Below are positions 25,094 through 36,370 of a stretch of 64,000 nucleotides of DNA, piece after piece. Source of the DNA: Paramarasmius palmivorus (Eukaryota > Basidiomycota > Agaricomycetes > Agaricales > Marasmiaceae); contig JAYKXP010000044.1 in assembly GCA_037176845.1 (NCBI GenBank), positions 310,001 through 374,000 on the forward strand, given 5' to 3'. Numbering within the stretch: the stretch's first letter is position 1; the number at the start of each line of letters is the position of its first letter. The position numbers and the translations under genes were made by a program. Below the pieces are notes generated by a model. That model was not told the DNA's origin and did not search any database. It saw only the letters and a program-made list of their open reading frames with translations.

Positions 25094-26592
25094 ACTGAAC
25101 ACCTCTACATGCCAGTACTACCCCCAATGAACGGCAACTCGCTCAACTCTAATCCTTCCGCCTTCTGACCTAATTCTCCGATGCAATAGCCGCAGCTCGC
25201 TCAACTCGTCCAAACCACATCCACCACCGCACGGCGACGAGGCTCAGGCTGTGTATTACCGTGCGTTCCTTCTCCCTTTTTCACTTTGCACTCCTCTCAA
25301 TCTCATATCGACGCGTAGGAATCCATCTGCTTCACATCCAAATCCTTCCGGATCCTCGTCCACTCGTTTTCTTACTCCTCGAACCTCTGGATCTGGATAC
25401 TACGATGCTACGATTTGGGACAAGATAGAGCATTTTGTTCATGAGTTGTCTGTCAGGTTACACAGGGGAACGTTGGTGCGTCGCTTTATCGATATCCATC
25501 GCCGTTTTGGTTCCAGCCGCTGATATGTACATGCAGGTGCATCTTCACCCCTCCGAAACCCCCATATACCCCTCTCTACCTTCACCCGTCTAAGTTTTCC
25601 AGATTACTGGTGGATCTACCCATCACGAAACTTCGTGGTAGGACGGGCGCAACTAGTCGCGTCTTTCGCTGCCTGCGTCCATCTCCACGTCCTCCTCGCC
25701 CCCTCGCGCTCTTTTTCGCCCACCCACCACATCCAAACGGAGGATCCAAACGTTCAGTTCTCGGCTAGGACCTGGCACTTCACCCCGTCCGTGTCCTCCC
25801 TCCGGCAAAACACATTACAGGCATTCATAGGCATACGCTCATCCCAGTACATACCCCATATTCACTCTTCATACCGAACGTGACTCTAGTGTTCTTTGTA
25901 CCTAATACACGAAACAATACATCGATATTCAGTACTCCAAACATGTGTATGTGTAACGTTTAAGGGCAACAAGAAGACCAGGACTCTGAGGGTGTTCCCC
26001 ATAAGCCAAGCCTCAACGCCCTTAGACGTCTACTAGCAGCCGTCATCCAACAAGCGGCGAGTTCTGGCCTTGGTGTAATCGACTCCAAAGACGTCGCTAA
26101 AGAGCGTTTAATGTGTACACCACCCCAACGTTCTTCCGCCTACTCCTCAACCTTCGACGGTGTGCCCGATGCCCATACAGTTAGCCCTGAGGCCTGAACG
26201 CCCAACCTCACCATCAAACCCGTCATACTTTCTCCCTTTTACCACCCCCTTCATCTCCTTCACCAACAGCAGGAACCAAAGCCCGCACAGATGCAGAATC
26301 AACACCTTCCGTGACCTTCGAGGTATCCGGTACTCTATCGGCAACAACAATCCCAGAGTTATGAGAAACGACAACCACCTCCCGATGTTCAAGCTCGTCA
26401 CCGTAAACCGGGACAAACAACCACTGGTCGGAATCGTGGCATGTCGCTCGTCGTCGTGACTGTTTTGTGTTGGGTACGAGCTGAAGGTCCTTCGTCTCTC
26501 ACTTGAGTTTGTCGTAACATACTTAACACTCGGGCTATCTCCCGCATGTTCTCGGGCACTCGGTAGCGTCTAGGGATGCGGTACTCGAATGA
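24105..26592. repeat. Right arm of the large inverted repeat
   Basis: Reverse-complement match to 1-2007, interrupted at about 24617-25100 by sequence absent from the left arm. Plus-strand reading suggests exon-like pieces with GT...AG borders (ending near 24308, 24370-24475 and 24531-24617), encoding AVKYVAYTFTSSEHLADAG, PSPVSPNPPTEAD and MYLEEYTNLAPTVVEA. They match no family I know. The frames 25251-25523 and 25635-25883 are the near-identical partners of those in the left arm. Together with the TIR element this arm separates a dead DUF6535 leader from gene C's promoter. Confidence 0.88.
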
Positions 26593-27462
26593 TGTTCCAT
26601 GGAGCGGAGCTTTGATACTCGTACTCAAACATCGGACATTCAATATTGAGACTAGAAAAACGTACTTAGTACCCAAACCCCCAGCTGATTTCCGTTCCTT
26701 TCTCATCCCTAGAAGGTTAGGTTGACGGCCGAGATTGAATAGGAGCGCAATTTCCGGAGAGTGTCAAGCTCGAGGCGGGTATTGAATATTGAATATTGAG
26801 CATCCTTCAAGCTATGGACCGCGGTGTTGGTAGGAAGTCGTCTTGACAGAAGAACAGACACATTCAGGGACTCCTGGCGTTGGAAGGTTGGGTGTAGCGA
26901 TATGTGAAAAAGTTCAAGTTGAAGGCGGTTGTTGTGTGATGGGCAATCTGTCTCTGATTGATCATGGAGCGTTTATGATCAGCGAATACCTGCAGCGTAT
27001 GCGGAACGTGGAACCATACGAGATTGTGGGTATTCGGCGGCGACAAGGCTGAAGACGCACCAGCATTCAAGTAGGCTGAAGGCTTCGCAATTCAACCTAG
27101 AATGCTCAGAGTGCTAGCCTATCCCCAAGTTCACAGAGTGTTTAACCTGGATAGCTGTAGTCGCTATGTAAAGGTGGTGGTGGTCTGGGGGAGCCCTTGC
27201 GATTGACGCGACTCTTCTTCCACCACCATTACACTCGTCTAACGCTCGCGCTATCAGAGGAATCCACTAGCATCAGGACACGTCCAACAACACTCTCACT
27301 TGAGCACCTTACAATCCCACCCTTACATTTCAGATGTCATCGTTGACAGGATCACCAACCCCTTCAATTTATTTGAAGGCTATGTTCGGGCGTCGCACTT
27401 AGCATGCTGTTTCTGGAAGGCGCTCTACCTGGAACCACCACCAAGCTGGCAGGAAAACCAGA
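26593..27462. promoter_or_regulatory. Upstream region of gene C
   Basis: Patchily similar to other DUF6535 upstream regions (for example 20440-20960). A weaker version of the promoter block (CTTGCGATTGACGCGACTC) lies at about 27196-27214. At 26978-26998 there is a 21-bp perfect match to the subterminal part of the insertion at 34291-34921. Confidence 0.5.
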
Positions 27463-30400
27463 ATGGTGAGGCATACAATATCACAAATCCAAGGATTTCT
27501 ACTTACTCCTTGCTGGTTATCAAGCCGGAAACTTCACAAGACGGAGACGTCAAAGAAAAGAAACCGACTCTTGCTGAATCATTCGAGAAGATATCCAAGG
27601 CTGTGGAAAAGTACGATGAAGAACAGGTGAAGGGTTGGAAGGAGGACATTGATACGCTCCTAGTTTTTGTGAGTTGACTTGTATCCTTTAGATGTACATC
27701 CTCTGATATCTCGGGTCTGAACAGGCTGGTCTCTTCTCCGCTGTCGTCACAGCGTTCCTCATCGAAGCGTATCAGAAACTCCAGGAAGACCCTGCGGATA
27801 AAACCGTCACTCTGCTTGAAAAGTTGGTCGCGCTGCAGCAACCAAATGCATCGCAGACCGCCATCATTTCTTCCGACTCGAACCCCTTCACACCTGACGC
27901 ATCCACGATCCGTATCAACTGCTTTTGGCTACTCAGCCTGATATTCAGCCTGACTTCCGCCTTATTTGGTCTCCTATGCAAACAGTGGATTCGGGAATAT
28001 CAGCGAGAGCCGCCCACGAGGTCACCAGGAGAGGCTTTAGCCCTACGGCAGCTTCGTCGGGATAGCTTCGATAAATGGGGTGTTCCTGGCTTTCTCTCGG
28101 CACTCCCAATTCTTCTCGAGATCGCCCTGCTCCTCTTCTTTGCAGGGATTCTAGATCTTTTATGGGGTCTACACCGGATTCCATTCGTTGTTTCACTCGT
28201 TGCCGTCGGGCTCAGCGCTGGGCTATATATCGTCACCACACTCCTCCCCACGTTGACCATACCAAAGGACCAAAAGTGGAACATCGAATGGCGAAAATTT
28301 GAACGGCTATCATACCAGTTCATCTGCCCGTACAAGTCACCGCAGGCGTGGCTGTTCTATCGATTTGTGTGCAAAGTCCTTCATCCCTTGTCCAAATTCT
28401 GGCTATCTACCAGGGAATTCGAGCGGAGAAATGAGAAGCCTGCTCTGGCATTGCGCTACCACATCGAGTCACCGGCATCGGATTGGTCTTCGTTCGATCT
28501 TCGAGTGGCCAGGCAGTATGACCAGCATGTCCAAGACTACTGGCAGAACAACTTATTCAGCCTACAAGTATACCAACTACGCGCTTTCGAATGGGCAGTC
28601 ACAATGTTCCGCGATAGTCCATTGATGATACCTCATCTTCAAAATGTGTTGGGAACCATACCCCCTTCTGTTGCGATGTCTGCCGTGCTTGGCCACTCGG
28701 ATGTTGCATTGTGGAGCGATGTTTCGAGAGCGGATGTTGAGCTTGGTGTTGCGGATCCCGAAGGGTTCCGAAGGCAATATATGTGGAATGAGGAGTTCGA
28801 CTATTTAGAGGACTTGCCACGACTCCCTCAGTCTGCTATTCCCGATCCTGCGATTTTTCAACCAGACGGAATCAAATCCTTCTTCCAACATCAATACTTG
28901 ATGACGGGGAAGGGTAACAACGACATTCACACTGCACTTGAACGGATGGGCATGCAGACAGCAGGTTTCCATTTCGTCGCCCCGCTTTCGGTATTGGGAA
29001 GTTTGTGGGCACACCAGGATGCTGGTGTCCGAAAGCAGAGTCTAGCCCTCCTCCGACTCTACAAGGAGTCTTGGAAATCATGCTCAAGCGTCGCTGGTAA
29101 CAAACACCGCTACGAACGCCTGGCTTTTGTATTGGTCCTTGCGAAACTCATCAACCACACCGATCGTACTTCAGTACTGATAACGAGTAAACGTGGTCGG
29201 GAGTTCATTCGGTTCATTCACCACGAAATCATCAACCAAGGGTTCTATTCCTGGGGCGCCTTTGATGATGCTGAATGGTTGCAAGCTATCGAAAGGTCAC
29301 GAGAAGTAGGGGACTTACCCCCCAACTACTTCGCACCCCTGCCAAGTGGTGGTCTACCACCTGTTTTACCACCACTACCTCCCAGACGATATTCCCTTGA
29401 GACTGTACCAGATGTTGAACTCAATCACGATAACGAGGCACTAGATTCTCAACCCGACGGGTCTTTACCATCTGGCTGGGAGCAATTGACTACCCCAGAG
29501 GGCAGACCGTACTTTTTTGACCACAAGATAGGTACAGTAACATGGGAAGATCCAAGACAAAACATCCCGATGGCATCAGATTCTCGACTCGACGGGCCTT
29601 TACCACCTGGCTGGGAGCGAAGGACTACCACAGACGACAGACCATACTTTTCCCACTGGGACACAGGTACAGCTACTTGGCTTGATCCAAGACGATGCAC
29701 CCCTGCTGGTGGTCAGGTTGGAGAGTCTTCTGGCTCTGGTAACCCGCAGGCGTCAGGTTCTCGACTTGAAGGGCCTTTACCATCCGGCTGGGAGCAAAGG
29801 ACTATCCTGGGCACTCCGTACTTCATTGACCTCAACACACGTATAAGGACTCGGTACTATCCTGGCCGGGTCGCATACGCAGTAACATGGAAAGATCCAA
29901 GACAAATTGAACCTGCTGGTCAGGTTGCGGAGTCTTCTGGATCTGGTAACCAACAGACATCCCAGGATGATGACCATGCCACTTCATCTCGCTCCCAAGC
30001 CATCGACACCGATACTAATATAGATTCCGGCGCGTTACCGGAAGCAGATCAACAAAGTAACTCTGATCCTGCACCAGATGGCGCAGAGGTCGAAGCATCG
30101 TCCAAAATTTCATCTTCCAATCCTCTAGTTGATGCACCCATGTCCTCACCTTCCGATTCGTCACCTGTACGACCCATAGACCATCCGACTGAGATATCGC
30201 ATCCTCTAGAACCAAATCGCGATACGCAAGAATCCAGTATGCAAGATCACGGGGAGGTATCCGATGACGACGATAAGTTGGTTATCCAAATCGGAAACAC
30301 CTTTGAAGAGGTCGAGAATGCAGGGAACTCGTATGCACCAAGAAGAGGACATACCGATGCGGGAGGTGATGGCCCTTCTCATTCGGATAGCGCTCACCTT

Positions 30401-31277
30401 CAGAGACATGTAGAAGGTGCAGGTGCTGATCGTACCTTGGCCCACGACGTTGTACATCCAGAACTTTCTGGGTCTTCTGCTCGCTTGGCTGAGGGTAGTG
30501 ACGATGAGGACGTGCTTGGTCCATTCCATGCTGCACCAAGTACTGGGAATATCGATACGGAAAACACGAATGTGGTTCAATCTCCAGCGTCAGGAGAACA
30601 TACAATTTCCCAAGATGCTCCGCCGCCGCTAGTTGATCCTGGGGTTAATGAGCAAATGAACCATTTGGCTGCTCGTACCGAGGAACAACACGCGCGATCC
30701 TCAAGAGATACCGAACTTGAAGAAAACATACATCCAGAGAACTTGAGCATGGTAATAGGCGAAGGACGCGGCGCATCTACAGTTGATCTAGGCCATTTGT
30801 CTGGCAAGGTTAGTCTTTCTGAATGTCTTGGTGTTGGTTTCGACAACTCACCTCAATTGTAATCCCCAGGACAAGGATTATCATTCGCCGCTCTCTGGAG
30901 AGACAGATACATCCTGCCTCGATAATCCAGAGTCCACAGCTCGAGCTCGAGATGCTGCGTTCGGTTTTTCAGCTCATTCTGGACAGGACGACGAACAAGC
31001 GTTTGGAGCTCGTTCTGAGCAAGATGTCCCAGGTTCAAATGGATCACAGCGCAAGGAGGATGGAAGACAAGCCGCACATGCTCATCCGGAAGTTGAATAC
31101 AGCAACGAGTCCCGTTCAGGTGTCCACGATGACGCAGAAATTCTTCGTCCAGATCAGGATATCGATACGAGGAACCCAAACGTGGTCACCCAATCTCCAG
31201 AACGCACCGTCTCTCAAGATCCTCCGTCGCCACCGGTTGATGAACAAGTAGCTCATACCGAAGAACAAGCCAAGTAG
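27463..31277 (+). CDS. DUF6535 four-TM protein C with three WW-type repeats
   Basis: Exons 27463-27465 (ATG only), 27525-27668, 27725-30808 and 30870-31277 give 1212 residues. DUF6535 part: helix FEKISKAVEKYDEEQVKGW, TM1 about 48-65, TM2 about 113-134, TM3 and TM4 between about 168 and 226. The helical region ends in a Pro-rich [20 protein letters not shown]. Three WW-like repeats follow: about 630-661 (LPSGWEQ...PYFFDH...TWEDP, canonical), about 671-702 (binding-face His shifted) and about 731-775 (split by a 12-residue insertion). A long acidic, Ser/Pro-rich tail ends the protein. The last intron (30809-30869) has good borders and the same position in gene D; reading through it ends the protein at 30862. 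WW domains bind short Pro-rich peptides; the membrane function is unknown. Confidence 0.88.
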
Positions 31278-32298
31278 CATCCAGAGTGAAAGGCGGAGCT
31301 CGTTTGTTGGACAAGGTCTGTGTTTCCAAAGTCTAGATGTTGATTTCATTAGCTCATGCCCAGAACTTTCAGGTAGGAAAGACAGAATGAACAAAGTGCT
31401 TAGATTGCGTTCTGAGCCGACTCGAAGACGCTTGGACTCACCGCATCCGAATAGAACAACTAGATTCCCCATTCCCCTAACCGGACAATCTCAAAAATCC
31501 ATCTAACCCCAGATTTGATATGGAAGTAACCACCGGATGGCATGAAGAGGAGAGACACCCCAATAATAGAAGGTACATGGTTCGTCGAAGGGCATTTGAG
31601 TGGACGGCGGCACAACCTCAAGATGTATGTATTCCGAGATCAGGTCGATCTTGCACGTTCATCGGAGGAGCTGGGTTTTGTCTGTTGTCGTATCTTGTAT
31701 ATCCTAGCGGCAGTCACAAGGGCTGTGGTACTGGGATTGAGATGTAGGGTATCAGGTTAGATGTACGAGTTAGAAAAGAGTAGACTAAGAACTTGCTGTT
31801 GAAATAAACTCGCTTCCCCTTTTTCCATGTGCTAACGCGAGCTCGAACACGCTGTGAAATGCGAAACGACTGACCTCTTATAGCACGATCTATTCCTTGA
31901 GAGCGAAGAAGGGGAAATACATGGCGTGGACACGTAAAGAGTCAGACGATGTCATCATTCGAGTCACCAATTCCAGCTATCTCGCAAAACGACTCTTATG
32001 CACTCACAACCGCCACCCTTCTATCCAACACATCCTACACCCACACACAATGCACATCAGCAAGCAAGGATATTGCCCACTCCTCCCCACGCCATCCCCT
32101 TACCCATGAACGCGACCATCCATCACCTAAAGACATATCCAAGCACGATATACCCTGCCTCCCGACCTAGCACCGGAAAGCTCACCCCGGAGTCTCGCGG
32201 GCGTTAAGTGTGATTATGGTAGAGCTATTTGGGATAGTTTGGGGGGTCACCATGCGTTTTTAAAAGAGAGGAGATTTGGGGTTTGGTGCGACGTTTGG

Positions 32299-32892
32299 CC
32301 ACCATCCGCCCACATGTCAGATTCTTCTCTTTATTCTCACCACCATCCGCCCACATGTCTCAGATTTGCCAGGAGCATACCAGGCCCGCTCGATGGCCAG
32401 GATGACTACTGCGAGGCATGCTGGATGGACAGGTCTAAAGTAATATCTTACCGGATGTCCGAGAATGAGAAAGCAACGCTCGAGTGCTTCCTTCTTGGCC
32501 GGTAACAACATCCTCCCACATGTCTCAGATTGACTAGTTGAATACCTGGCCCACACGATGGCTTCGATTCCAACTAGCATCGAATATGTGGACATACAAG
32601 TCAAAACTTCTTTCAAGTCGATGCCTTTTCCCTCTGGGAATCATGGCAAACATGCTGTTGTCTGCCCCACCAGGCTGGCGTTCATGAACGTCACTGCAAA
32701 AACGCTCACTTTGTTCCTGGCTATGTGACTCAGTGCCGTGAGGTGGATTTTCCGAGTCTTAGGAAGTTTTCATGCGAACCGGTGGGGTCCTTAGCTGGCC
32801 GTAGCACGTAGATAGTTTTATGTACGTGTAGTACGAACCCCTGCCGTTCCGAAATGGGACCTAGCGCAGGTTTATTATTATTATTATTATTA
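32299..32892. mobile_element. SINE-like insertion with TTA-repeat tail
   Basis: Absent from the otherwise collinear copy at 62060. It is flanked by TTTGG on both sides (32294-32298 and 32893-32897), a single TTTGG being present at the empty site. It ends in a run of TTA units (about 32871-32892). CCCACATGTC recurs three times inside. GCTTCGATTCC near 32565 resembles a polymerase III B box with one mismatch. No coding capacity. Confidence 0.6.
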
Positions 32893-34290
32893 TTTGGGGT
32901 CGCAGGTCTAGCCCATGAAATTGAATTGGGGCATCGCTGACTCGGGATCCAATGATTTCTGGTATCTGGAATCAAGGTATACAACCTGCAGTCACGGTGA
33001 AGCTAGTGAAGTCCGATCAATACCCCCAGATCCCTCTCAACATTCCATCGACGACGAGTTCACCGCCTCACGATACAACAGACCCTGGGCAACATTCTCC
33101 GACAATCCCAAGGGCTACAACGGCTGATGAACCTTCGTTATTCTACTCAGAAGACGAGCGGTGTCGAGCTTCCGACTCAAGAGGTGAAGGGGTGTAGTAA
33201 TTCTGGGCTCTGAGATCGCCGCTGCTGGTAGAAATTTGCTCGGGGTGTTGGAAGAGTTGATCCTGAGTCGGAAGGACGACCTGGAATGGTTTCTTCGGCG
33301 TTAGTTTCTGGTGCTAGTGAAGATCGGATTCTGGGTGGTGTAGAGAAGGGAGGTGGTGAAGGAAAAGATGCGTGAGGGTGCAGCGGAGTTGAGGGATGCC
33401 GTCTGCGCAGCGAGAAGGGTTGTTTTGGATGGGGATATGAGCACCGGAAGATACTCTTTATGTATGAGCCTCGTCGTTGCTCGCTTTACGAACCGTAGAC
33501 TTGCATTTTGCCATGTATTCTTTTCTTTTCAATATCCCAAATTGTATTCTTCGAAAGTAACAAATATCAATGTATTTCTTTTGCACAGGTAGCACTAGGG
33601 GTGATACAAGAGTCGTCCGGATGATAGAAGTGGAGCGGAAAACTTGAACGGACACAAAATCTTCGATGGGAGAAGGGAACGTGACTCTAGATTTGTGGGG
33701 GCGAAGTTGCGGAACACCAATCAACGGTGGGTCTTGAGTAGCTTGAGTATGGATGACAGGACGCCTGGAGAGCGTTTGAGCATTGGGGAAAGTGCAGTGT
33801 AGCGGACTGAACGATTGGCCTATATGTATACCGAACTCCCCTGGCTAATCTCCCTGCTTCCCAAATCCTTCAGCGGTAGTATAGGGCTTCAATCCACGAA
33901 GACGATTGGCGGAATTGCGACGTAGCTGTCTTGGAGGATGGAGAGATGGTTAGGTTGGGCTCGTTGCTTGTAGGCGCAACTCGAGTCTACGTAGAGCGTA
34001 TGAGAGGTGTGATCTTGTGGTCGGTAGGGTGTTCCTCTGACCGATGGTCGAATGGGTGGAAGTGGTAACGACCAAAGAGAAGCCGGGCTACAGGTTTGGA
34101 GCGTGAGGCCATACAGCGGAAGAGAGGTCGAATAACTTGACGTACCTTTACAATCAATGATCATGCTATTCCAGTTCTATTGGTGTCAGGAATTAGGGAG
34201 TTGACGCAGTGTGCTGTGTGTCGCATCTCTTGGTGTGCTGATGGGTGTGGTGGAAAACATTGGCTCGCCCAAGCGCCCAATTTTCCTTGT

Positions 34291-34921
34291 TTATTACTAG
34301 AAGGCGCGGGCGCAGCCCGCTAATACCTTGCGACTCTCGTAGCAGCTAAGGAAAACAGTGAAAGTATTTATTCATCTGATAGACTCTGTCACACGGCGAT
34401 GTGATCCAAAGCTGATTAGTTACTTTGGTGAACAGTTGTCTAGCTCTGACACAGAAGCATGGGAAACGTTTCAGAGAGAAGAGTGGAATCTAGAGAATAT
34501 GCCGTGCTCAGGGGAGGAATCTAGCAAGGAAAGATGTACTATCAAATAGACGGGCAGGATCCCATACCGTTTAATAAATGCCTTCAATTTGTCCGTCTTG
34601 CACAATATCCCAATCTGCGGTTTGAGTAGCTCATTGCATGAAAAAAACGACATATCAAATCTCAATGTTTTATTCTTCCAGCTCAACATACTAATTCAGG
34701 GTCTAAGACTCCAGAACTCATTCCAGTCAGTCTAGTGAGTCGATGGAAGGAAGGAAGGAATTGAACGGCAATTCCCGGGGGCGGTGTAAGGCTGTTCTGG
34801 CGAAACTGATGGGCGTCAATTAACGGCGCTTATTTTTTTGTCGAGGGATACCTTGCTCCAGAGTCGCAAGGTAATCAGCGAATACCTGCAGCGTCCGATA
34901 ATAAAGTCTTGTTTCAAGACT
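34291..34921. mobile_element. Hairpin-ended insertion with 11-bp direct flanks
   Basis: Absent from the copy at 63480. Flanked by ATTTTCCTTGT (34280-34290 and 34922-34932). Near the left end is a perfect GCGGGC-GCA-GCCCGC hairpin (34306-34320); the right end is AGTCTTG-TTT-CAAGACT (34905-34921). TACCTTGCGACTCT (34324-34337) is repeated inverted at 34860-34873. No protein is encoded. Neither a classical TIR transposon nor a Helitron fits fully. Confidence 0.6.
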
Positions 34922-35114
34922 ATTTTCCTTGTCTTCTCACTACCACCACACACAATATCACTCGTATTCTCCGTTCACTTCCTAACATCTAATGTGCTTG
35001 TTCTCGGTCTGATTCTCTACAGCTATAGTCCGGGCTCTATGAAAAGAAGGTGGTTCCCAGCGATTTAACTCCCCATGATCAGTCTCCCCTAGGCAGACTC
35101 GGTCACTCGTACCT

Positions 35115-36370
35115 ATGTACCATGAACACGACTATCGGATCATCATGTCGACCACCGCGTTTAGTCCATCCATGACCTACGAGTACGAGTTCGAAATACT
35201 CCGGCTGCTATTCGGATTCCAGGACAGAAGGGCTTACGAAGAAACTGCTAGATCAGAGAGGCGACCTAGCCCAGTCGTTGCTAGACTGGTTATAACAGGT
35301 ATAGACCGTCCTTTTGTTCTCAGAATTAGAATCTCAGTGGACGTTGCTGACTGAGAAACTCCCTCAGTTGATCGATGCCACGGAAATTCCAAACGAGTTA
35401 CGGCCTTCAATGGTTCGTCTTTCGAAGAGGTCCAAGCTGCTTGACAATTCGAGTTATTGCCAGACTTGGAAACAACCCAGTCGCTTTCGGTGGTTTCGGC
35501 AATATATGGAAAGGGCGGCTTGAAGGATTGAAGGAGCAACTTGTGTGCGTAAAAGTCGCCGGAGTGAATCTCATGTCGGATATTTACTCAAGGTGTGTAT
35601 CGCTTTCGAAGCATTCACAACCACGCATTCACATTGATGATGGAAGAATCACCTTTGTGAGGCAACCATTTGGCGGCAGCTCAGACACCCTCATCTTCTT
35701 CCCTGTCTTGGGCTATGCTACCTCGACGATACCAAGGAGCGTGTTTGCTTGGTATCACCTTGGATGGAGAATGGAAATCTCGCCGAATTTCTCAGAAACA
35801 GCCGGCGAGAATCCGTTGACCATTTCCAGCTAATATATGATATAGCCAGCCACCTTCACACCCTGAAAATCGTTCATGGTGACCTCAAAAGCGTAGGCAT
35901 CAAATCTTGAGCATCCAAACCCCCTAGACTGACGTACTCGGAACCATATAGGCTAAAATTTTGATCGCAACATCCTACCGAGCTTGCATCGGTAACTTTG
36001 GCTTGTCCAGTACTGCACATTCCCAGATTTTCAGTGCGCAACCAGGAGGTACTGCACGATGGAGTGCCCCTGAAGTACATAATGGACAGAGAGCGATATC
36101 TATTCGTGTGGATGCCTTTTCTACGAGATTCGTTGTTTTATTCTGCCTACTTCAAGAGAACCGCTAATAACAGGTGTTAAGTTATGATAGGCCTTCTTCC
36201 GTTCTATACGCTAAAGAGGGATCTCACGATTATAATGGCGGTTCTACCAGTGGAACGACCTCTGAAACCTCCAGATGTCAACATACCGGAGCCGTTATCG
36301 TGATGATCGTTAATTAACCACTGTTGGAAGGCTGAGCCTGTGGCGCGTCCTAAGGCCTTCAGGGCGACGC
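35115..36370 (+). pseudogene. TKL-like protein kinase pseudogene, copy 1
   Basis: Pieces in different frames rebuild most of a kinase domain: Gly loop AFGGFGNIWKG with VCVKV (ATP lysine), ATIWRQLRHPHLLPCLGL, hinge VSPWMENGNLAEFL, catalytic-loop region IVHGDLKS (HGD in place of HRD), GNFGLSS (NFG for DFG), SAPEVHNG and a late CWKAEPVARPKA block. Two introns are still visible. Compared with the copy at 63664 the first exon has one extra base near 35240 and a CAA-to-TAA change at the end of that exon. More stops lie in the C-lobe. The family is the small TKL-type kinases common in Agaricomycetes. Non-functional as read. Confidence 0.75.

Larger units (their letters stand above)
31278..35114. repeat. 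Downstream block of gene C, copy 1
   Basis: Collinear with 61020-63660 downstream of gene D, but carrying two insertions absent there (32299-32892 and 34291-34921). Short frames (for example 31520-31747) are not preserved between copies, so I see no gene. Partial third and fourth copies lie at 36990-37900 and 49400-50110. Confidence 0.8.

Noticed and set aside
27300..27677. Longer N-terminus for gene C reading straight through the first intron
   Set aside because: There is no ATG in that frame; paralogues A, B, D and P1 all support ATG at 27463 followed by an intron.
34291..34330. Helitron 3' end on the minus strand (GC hairpin followed by CTAG and T)
   Set aside because: Hairpin, CTAG and following T fit, but the 11-bp direct flanks argue against a Helitron and no 5' TC end is clear. 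Described as unclassified instead.
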